Assembly (NCBI GenBank): GCA_907165275.2
Contig: OU015655.1
Coordinates: 9,374,501 to 9,438,500, forward strand
Source of the DNA: Zygaena filipendulae
Lineage: Eukaryota > Arthropoda > Insecta > Lepidoptera > Zygaenidae
DNA: 64,000 bases
Reading direction: 5' to 3'
Shown: positions 56,810 to 64,000 of the stretch, piece by piece
How positions within the stretch are numbered: the stretch's first letter is position 1
Layout of the letters: every line of letters starts with the position of its first letter
Program-made: the position numbers and the translations under genes
Notes under the pieces: generated by a model
The model's database searches: none
What the model was told of the DNA's origin: nothing
Seen by the model: the letters and a program-made list of their open reading frames with translations, nothing else

Positions 56810-58963
56810 TGTATTGAATACCTAGTGCTTACCTGTGCCTCCAGTACAGCCCCCTGTTACGATAATTATACGTTTACTTTATGTTTAGCCTACAGAAAAA
56901 TACCTGAATCCCGATCACCGCGTCATCTGGCGGTAAGTTTTAACAAGTTTATCTCTTGTGAGTTAACTATGACGGTGTTGCCGCGTTGATAGAAATACTA
57001 TTATAACTTCAAAAACATTGTACAAGATGTCGCTTTCTTGGGACTATCACTTTAAAATTGCAAAATATAAATGTATAAAAATAAGTACATGACATCATAC
57101 TTAATATAAATCTTATGTCATCGTAAATATACCCGTTTGTTTACAAACTAACTGTAGTATTGCAAAATGCTGAGAGCCAGATTTATAAAGTACCTACGTC
57201 ACACTAATTTCGTGATTTATAACCCCTAGTCACATTTGTTCACTTTTTTGAGACCCTTCCCTATTGTGACGTCACTTATTTTGCAATTATACATCCACAT
57301 ATTATACATAAATAAAACTGCAGTTCCGAAAAAAATATTAAAACCTTGGTTTGCCAACAAAACAACGGAAACCTTACCGCACCAGATAGAGTTGGAAATA
57401 ATATTATTAGGTTTTTCGTTAATAGTTCAAAGGTCATTTAAGAGTTAAATATATAAGATTATGAAATGTGATGGCTTGAAACTTACTAGGGGTCCCACCC
57501 CTTGTCACAGACCGTTTTAGTCGACCCCTTAACGTGCATGTGACGTAATTAAGGGTGGTCCCATAAAGGTAGAGGTTCATGTCGCGACAGAAACAAGCGA
57601 CCGCTGGAGACCGTCCGGTCTCTTCTGCATGTTGCGTTGTACCAAGTGCCTAGTTAAAAATTGTAGCGTCAGTAGGTATTGTTAGAGTGTACGCAAATAC
57701 ATACGTTTAAAATGTATCGGCTTTTATAATTTTACGGTGCATTTTACATAATTATATCAGTTGCGTAGTAGGTATATTTTTTCTCTATGCTATCTAACAG
57801 ACCACTTATTTGTATTTATATTTTGTTTTAATTTAAAAACGAATACAATTAACTAAGCCTACTAGATGTATAAAACTTGAATTTTCTCCTAAACCTAGCA
57901 TCTTTTACTACCTCAATCAAAATTTAAATAAAAACATCATATTTTAAGACTCTACATTTGTAACTCTTTCTATTTGAAGCTGTTTCAATATTGTTTAATG
58001 TTATTACTTACTTAATATTTTTTTTTGAAAAATATGTGTATAACAGGTATAAGATATACATGTCCTATGTGTTAGCCTCGAGACTTTTTAAGTGGCGTAC
58101 ACATACTAGTTGCCAGAAATACATATTTAGTGACGTAAGTACGATCATTACGTAAACAAACAAGTCAAAAAACATAATACAGATTCTTGGTAAAAAAAAA
58201 TTTCAGCGCCAATAAGTAGGTAATTATACTGGTGCAAGGTCACTACCTAGTACCTACTACATTACTAACCTACATAATGTAGGTAACTATTTATTCTTCT
58301 GCTTCGTCATTTAATGGCAATTTAGTTGCAAAGATCAAAGATAATAAATAGTTGAAAGACTTTTAAACTCGCTTGGTCAATTTTTGCATTCAATAGTTTT
58401 TGCATTCTGATTGTTCTTAGGTATTTAAAAATTGTTAGGATATCCATTTTATGCCATACTAACATTGTTTCAATCCATACTTCTATACCTAATTACTATG
58501 ATATCAGGGATAAATATGTAGTTGAACGGATTTTGATGTGATTCCTTAGATAGTTTGAACGCTTTGAACCACGTCTTGAACCGTATTCCGCAATTAAAGG
58601 GCGGCCGAATTAACAATCTAGATTTTATTACTTCTACTTTTGAAACAGCATTGCAGGAAAACGACAGGCTTAGAAAGTTGTCGTGCAGAATTTCTCATTT
58701 TTATGAGCGGACCGTCACTGTGTGATCTATGCAAGGCCGGCGGCGTTGCTTGCGAAATCCCGTTCGGATGTGGAGCGGGCTATAATTAGAAGGCGAAGTC
58801 TCGTGAGCTCGACGCCGATGTTTCTGTCGCGTTACTTGCCACTACCTGCCTACGGTTCAGTGGACCAACTGTCAAGAAGACTTAGTAACTATAGCGAATG
58901 TTTTGATTAAGAAAATACGAGGAAATTTTTGTTTATATTAAAATACGTTTTATTTTATTGTAT
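56810..58963. other. Non-coding stretch
   Basis: TGACGTCA at 57,267-57,274. Around 58,700-58,910 the DNA is GC-richer; a frame from 58,703 reads MSGPSLCDLCKAGGVACEIP before a stop at 58,787, and an overlapping frame from 58,722 is open for 62 codons. Neither is recognised. Confidence 0.35.
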
Positions 58964-59140
58964 ACTAGCTATCCCCCGCGGTTTCACGGTGGGAATTCCA
59001 GAATAAACTAAACACATAAACTTTCTTTTGAATCCACTCTATTTATTGCAAAAACCGCATGAAAATCCGTTCAGTAGTTTTTGAGTTTATCGCGAACATA
59101 CAGACGGGGCTGAGGATTTTTTTTTATAAATGTATAGTGA
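58964..59140 (+). mobile_element. SINE-like element
   Basis: TACTAGCTATCCCCCGCGG, TTTCACGGTGGGAATTCCAG, AAAATCCGTTCAGTAGTTTT, GAGTTTATCGCGAACATACA, same subfamily as the copy at 7,431. The middle of the head is deleted. Confidence 0.75.
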
Positions 59141-59557
59141 TGTAATACAGACAATGACTGGCGATTTAAAAAAAAAATCAGCTGTTAAAATATCGTGTTT
59201 AGTTTTTCAAGTTCTCAGAGGATTTAGCATATTATTATTAATTCATGGGTACCAAAAATCACACACAAATAGTTATAAGAAAATCTGAATAATTACGACA
59301 AATTAACCTAAAGTTAGAATCTCACAAGATAGACTAAATATAATAAGTAGTATTTTTGAAAAAAATCCGGTTGGAAAAGGTCCCGTTTTTTTATTGATAG
59401 GTACCTACTTATTCAATTCTGTGTATTTTTTTTATAATATTTAAAACTAAAGGCGACCTTAGAATGTGTCGAGAATGCATTGTATCAGAAATATCCATGT
59501 ATGTTATTAAAATACGTAATCTGATAATAATTCTGGTTTTAATAATATAATCATAAT

Positions 59558-60417
59558 CAGTTTTTAACCGACTTCCAAAAAGGAGGAGGTTATATGTTCG
59601 ATTGTATGTATGTTTTTTTTTTTTTTTTATGTATGTTCACCGATTACTCGAAGACGGTTGGACCGATTTGAAAAATTCTTTTTTTGTTTGAAAGGGTTTA
59701 CTCCCAATTAGGTCCCATTGCCACCAAGTCGGGATCTGATGATGGGATCTTGGAGAAATCGAGGGAACTCTTCAAAAATTATAGGCACACCTATAGCGAT
59801 TTGGGTATTTTTGATAGTAAATCGTTCATTTGCTTTCGGAAAGCAAAATTTGAAGAAGTGGAACTGATGATGAAGTCCACAGGTGGTCATCGGAACAACT
59901 CAATAATAATACGTATTTCACGGGTTCCGATTGAAGCGATTTAAAAAATTGTTTTTTTGTTTGAAAGGGGATACTCCCAAATTGATTCCATTGTCACCAA
60001 GTCGAGATCTGATGATGGAATCTTGGAGTAATCGAGGGAACTCTTCAAAAATTATAGGCACACCTATAACGATTTGGGTATTTTTGATAGTAAATCGTTC
60101 ATTTTCTTTCGGAAAGCAAAATTTGAAGAAGTGGAACTGATGATGAAGACCACAGATGGTCATCGGAACTACTCAATAACGGGTATTTCACGGGTTCCGA
60201 ATCGTTAACTTTAATATGGTTTCTAAACAATTTATGCCCGTCACAATGTATATGGTGAAGTGGAATTGATGATGATGTACCAGGAGAACTCCTCAACAAT
60301 TAACGTCCCTGCGTCAGGAATAGCAATATTTTGTAAAAGGTGATGAGCAGTTGACATTAGGCTATTGTAACTTAGAGAAATTACGAACTAAGTCACTTAA
60401 AAGCGAGAAATAAACAA
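59558..60417 (+). repeat. CCGACTTCC repeat block with tandem 270-bp units
   Basis: Opens TTTTTAACCGACTTCCAAAA and AGGAGGAGGTT, then a T-run, then two tandem units of ~270 bp starting at 59,664 and 59,937. Each contains GATCTGATGATGG, AACTCTTCAAAAATTATAGG, GATTTGGGTATTTTTGATAG, GAAGTGGAACTGATGATGAA and TTTCACGGGTTCCGA. A third partial unit follows to about 60,300. The units keep short open frames on both strands, a by-product of the sequence rather than a gene. A dispersed lepidopteran repeat by recollection; class unknown. Confidence 0.8.
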
Positions 60418-60799
60418 AACCGACTTCCAAAAACACAAAACTAAAAAACTAAAAATAAAAAGCTAAAAATAACAAAATACCGATTTAATCCAAAAGACAA
60501 AAACACACGTAATATTATTATTGGTTTGTGCTACCACTGATCAGTATGAAGTCGGTGACAAGCCAAATATGGAGGGGGAAGATGGGCTAAGTCGACTCCC
60601 GCCACCAGCTCTTCGTGAGCAGAACAACCCAAGTGGGCAGACACCAGCGGGCTTGTCACCGAATTCAAATCGATTAGTGGTAGCACAAACCAATAATAAT
60701 ATTACGTGTGTTTTTGTCTTTTGGATTAAATCGGTATTTTGTTATTTTTAGCTTTTTATTTTTAGTTTTTTAGTTTTGTGTTTTTGGAAGTCGGTTTTA
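60418..60799. repeat. Inverted repeat ending the CCGACTTCC block
   Basis: The left arm (60,418-60,543) reads AACCGACTTCCAAAAACACA ... TTGGTTTGTGCTACCACTGA. The right arm (about 60,676-60,799) is its near-exact complement, ending TGTGTTTTTGGAAGTCGGTT. The ~130-bp spacer is GC-rich (CCCGCCACCAGCTCTTCG) and open in one frame from 60,521, but the frame runs into the arm and has no motif. A foldback structure of ~380 bp. Confidence 0.85.
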
Positions 60800-61188
60800 A
60801 TTTTTTTGTTAATAATCTTATAATCAGATTCATCAGAGTCTTCAAAATTTAAAGGATATCTACTTGCCAATTTTTATTTTCGTCTTTTGTCATTCGCCAA
60901 TAATATCTAATTGTTTCTATTAATTATCCAATAAATAATGTGTTTAGTTAAGCAATCAAAAATGTAAGCTAAAAAATTAAACATTTACTTATAAAAAACA
61001 AGAGGGCCGCGCTAAAATGACTCATGTACTATAAACAAAAAAACTGAGTCACTTGTCGGCTGTTTCCTATCAAACATCGAGGTATGCTGGAAAATAATAT
61101 TCACTTTACAAAAAAATACTTAAAATAATTTAGTAGGCGTGACATTAATTTTATTATATTAAAAAACAACGTCTTTGCCGCAAATAAC
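60800..61188. other. AT-rich non-coding stretch
   Basis: No gene recognised. Confidence 0.4.
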
Positions 61189-61383
61189 ATCCCTACTAAT
61201 ATTATAAATGCGAAAGTAACTCTGTCTGTTATGCTTTCACGCCATAACCACTCAACCGATCATTATGAAATTTTTCATACACATTTTCAGTAGCACAGAG
61301 AAAGATATACGGTACTTTTTATCCCGAAATACCCGTAAAAACTCTGAAATTAACGCGGGTGAAACCGCGGAGACCAGCTAGTA
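61189..61383 (-). mobile_element. SINE-like element, full length
   Basis: ATCCCTACTAATATTATAAA, CACGCCATAACCACTCAACC, TTTTTATCCCGAAATACCCG, TTAACGCGGGTGAAACCGCG then GAGACCAGCTAG. First of three copies within 630 bp. Confidence 0.88.
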
Positions 61384-61484
61384 TGATATATTTTTATTTA
61401 TTCGCTTATAAGTATTATACCTGCATATGTATTTGAACAGGATATACAGGGTTGAACCTTTGATGTTATATAAAATTTTATTAC

Positions 61485-61594
61485 ACTAGCTGTGCCCCGC
61501 GGTTTCACCCGCGGTAATTTCGGAGTTCCCGCGGGAATTCCGGGATAAAAGTACCCTATGTCTTTCTCTGTACCCCTGACAACTTGTACTATGC
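61485..61594 (+). mobile_element. SINE-like element, 3'-truncated
   Basis: ACTAGCTGTGCCCCGCGG, TTTCACCCGCGGTAATTTCG, GAGTTCCCGCGGGAATTCCG, CTCTGTACCCCTGACAACTT. The body stops there and a new head begins 25 bp later. Confidence 0.85.
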
Positions 61595-61618
61595 TATACT
61601 ATACTACTATTAATTAAA

Positions 61619-61818
61619 TTTCACCCGCGTTAATTTCAGAGTTTCCGCAGGAATTCCGGGATAAAAAGTACCCTATGTGTTAATCTGATGTATAAGCTAT
61701 ATTATTGTAAAGTTTCATTTAAATCCATTGAGGAGTTTTTGTGTGAAAGAGTAATCCATCTCCATCCATCCATCCATACATACTTACAAACTTTCGCGTT
61801 TTTAATATTAGTAGGATT
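61619..61818 (+). mobile_element. SINE-like element
   Basis: TTTCACCCGCGTTAATTTCA, GAATTCCGGGATAAAAAGTA, TTATTGTAAAGTTTCATTTA, CATCCATCCATCCATACATA, ending TTTAATATTAGTAGGA. Belongs with the 40,257 subfamily, sharing the ATCC/GGAT microsatellite. Confidence 0.85.
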
Positions 61819-62554
61819 TATATCACCTATACTGAATCAAAACTTCTTTGGGCTCGATGGGAGTAGAATTTCAAGGTCGGATTTAAGTGAACGTATGTAA
61901 CTCTCAAGCGAATCTCTTTTTTATCTTTTTTCCTCCAAATTTTGATGACGAGTCTCTCGCAGAGTATACGTAATATTGAGATCTTGAGTCTTTTTGTGTG
62001 ACAAGATTCACGTTCTTTACGATGGAACTATTATTATCATTATTTCGAAGTAAAAATAATTTAAAAAGAAAACAATGTTCTAAAAAAATGTACTGAAAAT
62101 TTTGGTGTAAAATAAAATCATCAGTTATATTTTTCCAGCGTTTATTTGTTTCGACCGAACCGTTCCACATTTTACCTACTGGCTACTACTAAGGTGTAAC
62201 GGCATTCCACGCCATCGCCATCCGAAATAGAAGTGCGTAGGCGGCCCATTACCTCTCACACCATTTTTTACAAAACTGAAAATTAAAGCTTGGGTCTTTG
62301 AAACGGTATTGTCACACAATTAACATATTATGTAGTTTTATTATTTTTGTCTTTACTCAAAACACAAGAATCCGGTGAGTCAAATATCGTGTCAAATTGT
62401 ACGGCATTAGATTTAATATTTCTATTAATGTTATTTTTTCTACCGTATCCATACTATCAGTACTAAGGTACAGCAAGAAACCAAAATCACTATATAAAAC
62501 CTCATCCATACTAATTACTACATATAAAACTAAATATTATAAAAAAATAATATT
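61819..62554. other. Non-coding stretch
   Basis: No gene recognised. Confidence 0.4.
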
Positions 62555-62775
62555 ATAAAACTCCTCCGCCTCATCTGTCTGTCTGTCTATTTGCGATAAA
62601 CACAAAAACTACAAAACTAATTTTCATGCATTTTCACTCATAGATAAAGACTAATAGATCATTCATGAGGATGGTTTAAGGTCAAATTAATTAATTATTT
62701 ATCAAGCGGTCGTCCATTAATCACGTAATGTTTTTAGCAATTTTTAAACCCCTAACCCCTGATGATAATTATGTG
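62555..62775 (+). mobile_element. Two dispersed repeat fragments
   Basis: CTGTCTGTCTGTCTATTTGC then GATAAACACAAAAACTACAA and TTTTCATGCATTTTCACTCA form one repeat. GCGGTCGTCCATTAATCACG then TAATGTTTTTAGCAATTTTT and AAACCCCTAACCCC form another, from about 62,705. I have seen similar blocks in other arthropod sequence but cannot name them. Confidence 0.4.
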
Positions 62776-62979
62776 GGGAGCTTTTAGACTACCTCTCCTC
62801 TCTATACCCAAAATCACGTGTATTTTTTTAGTACAAAGTATGTATATTGAAATTTATAGAATAGTACTTTTAAATACAAACGGAATACAAATAGAGAGCA
62901 TTTTTGCAACATTTCTATTATGGTCAATTAGCCATCGTAAATATTGTTCAGAACCCGTAAGCAATTATAAAATTAAAAA

Positions 62980-63235
62980 TTTTATTCCGTCTTGTAGATT
63001 AAAAAAAAAGATTAAAATTTTTTACTCAATCAAAAAATAACGGCGATACATTGAGTTTAAATTCCGTGTGACGTCACACCTAGGTACACTTTAAGTCTTG
63101 TTATGACGTCACGACGCACTCCTGAACTTTAATGCGTTTTATCAGAATATTTTGAAAATAATTCGAAAAAGCAAAAAATACGGGTCTGTAATTTTTTACT
63201 ATCTAACACTAACTGATGGGCTAAATAGAATATTG
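62980..63235 (-). mobile_element. M1 MITE, copy 6
   Basis: TTTATTCCGTCTTGTAGATT, AATAACGGCGATACATTGAG, two perfect TGACGTCA octamers (63,069-63,076 and 63,104-63,111), GAACTTTAATGCGTTTTATC, AACTGATGGGCTAAATAGAA. Confidence 0.8.
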
Positions 63236-63279
63236 ACTTTTATCCGACCACCGCATGTCCGTCAGCACTTTATTAAACG

Positions 63280-63365
63280 GCTAGCAGCTCCTCACGGTTC
63301 ATCTGGGGTAATTTGGAGATCCCTTGTGAATTCCAGGATAAACTATACATATTATAAAGGTATCA
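63280..63365 (+). mobile_element. SINE-like fragment
   Basis: CTAGCAGCTCCTCACGGTTC, ATCTGGGGTAATTTGGAGAT, GAATTCCAGGATAAACTATA. A decayed head lying between M1 copies 6 and 7. Confidence 0.5.
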
Positions 63366-63435
63366 GACGTCTGTTATAATACTTATTTGTATAGTTTTTG
63401 TAAATACATGTTTATAATATCTACATACAGACCGT

Positions 63436-63530
63436 GGGCATACACAGGTTCTGGGCCAGGGGGGATGGAGCAAATCAGATTGGTTCTGGGTCAGGAGAGG
63501 GGGGGGGGGGGGGGCGTTGCAAATCAGATT
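63436..63530 (+). repeat. Duplicated segment with a 16-G run
   Basis: GGTTCTGGGCCAGGGGGGAT then GGAGCAAATCAGATT is repeated as GGTTCTGGGTCAGGAGAGGG then the G run (63,499-63,514) and GCAAATCAGATT. A tandem duplication of ~45 bp in which the G tract expanded. Long pure G runs are rare in such AT-rich DNA. Confidence 0.8.
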
Positions 63531-63660
63531 TTTTATAAACACCTAGTCAAATAAATAAACATAAATAGGTATTTTTTATATAAATTCTTTAATTACACAA
63601 AATAAATTTTGAAAGTAATAGGTACCCACAATAATTTATACCTGTATTGTATTGCAAATA

Positions 63661-63984
63661 GGCTAGTTTCCTAAATTTTCTTTTTTAGTCCGTTTTGTAG
63701 ATTATTAAAAAATATTGGACACGTATTTTTTTATTTTTTATGTAACCAAAAAATAACGGAGATATATCAAGTCGAAATTTCACATGACGTCACGCCTCGC
63801 TGCAGTTTGTTCGCACGTTATAGCGAGCTGTGACATCACGAGTCCCCCACCCTAAACTTTAATGCGCTTTATCTATGCATATTTTCATTATTTTAAAAAA
63901 GCAAAAAATACGTGTCTTTTATTTTTTTATTATCTAACTGACGGACTAAATAGAATTTTGATTTTTTTACCCAGGAAACTAGCC
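63661..63984 (-). mobile_element. M1 MITE, copy 7, with clear ends
   Basis: 324 bp bounded by GGCTAGTTTCC / GGAAACTAGCC with TA directly outside both ends, fitting a TA target duplication as in Tc1/mariner-like MITEs. Inside: TTTAGTCCGTTTTGTAGATT, TTGGACACGTATTTTTTTAT, a perfect TGACGTCA (63,785-63,792) plus the variant TGACATCA, CTTTAATGCGCTTTATCTAT, AACTGACGGACTAAATAGAA. This copy defines the family's ends. Confidence 0.9.
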
Positions 63985-64000
63985 TAACTTTTTTCGACAA

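Noticed and set aside
59684..60163. Overlapping open frames on both strands with repeated motifs
   Set aside because: They arise from the tandem 270-bp repeat units, which read open on both strands; this is repeat sequence, not a gene.
60521..60751. 76-codon frame with a Pro/Asn-rich middle
   Set aside because: It begins in one arm of the inverted repeat and ends in the other, so it is a by-product of that structure.
1..64000. CRISPR arrays, phage, operon-like or bacterial systems
   Set aside because: No regularly spaced repeats with unique spacers, no gene packing and abundant eukaryotic retroelements; the DNA is an animal nuclear sequence.

Overview
This window looks like nuclear DNA of a moth or butterfly (Lepidoptera). 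It is AT-rich, has no bacterial-style gene packing and no long open frame, and TAGGTA/TACCTA words recur throughout. It is crowded with repeats I associate with lepidopteran genomes: at least twenty copies or fragments of a SINE-like element starting ACTAGCTGTGCCCCGCGG, and a block whose ends read TTTTAACCGACTTCCAAAAA. These family attributions come from memory, not from a search, and no species call is possible.

Layout: the window is mostly intergenic or intronic, with mobile-element remains every 1-3 kb. The left part (1-31 kb) holds a GC-centred foldback (1.7 kb), an inverted pair of GATAAGCAATA MITEs (4.7-5.2 kb), a large hairpin element (13.8 kb), a MITE with CCGTATTCCA ends (15.6 kb), an hAT-type MITE with a perfect 8-bp target duplication (16.9 kb) and an internally deleted transposase gene (28.0-28.4 kb). 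A quiet stretch lies at 17.2-23.2 kb.

The centre (31.9-33.9 kb) is a ~1.95 kb inverted-repeat element. It carries a compact three-exon gene for a Myb/SANT (zeste-like) DNA-binding protein and, on the other strand, one leftover first exon of what may be the partner transposase. Two genes in this arrangement are the hallmark of PIF/Harbinger transposons. The gene is broken into pieces too small to stand out as open frames but has canonical splice sites and an open spliced frame.

The right part (34-64 kb) holds another MITE with 27-bp perfect ends (34.6 kb), a 355-bp hairpin (37.1 kb), many SINE copies, a third GATAAGCAATA MITE (50.7 kb), the degenerate C-terminus of an RTE-like LINE with a nested SINE (54.5-55.1 kb), a 509-bp foldback with a TATA target duplication (56.3 kb) and a 1.2 kb repeat block with tandem and inverted units (59.6-60.8 kb). 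Seven copies of one TA-flanked MITE family (called M1 here) are scattered from 8.9 kb to the right edge; most carry perfect TGACGTCA octamers.

The only good candidate for a host gene is a short minus-strand exon at 52,127-52,193: a start codon, a signal-peptide-like segment and a strong splice donor, preceded by a GC-rich promoter-like stretch. If real, much of the window to its left could be its first intron. No tRNA, rRNA or CRISPR array was found. All repeat boundaries were read by eye and may be off by several bases.
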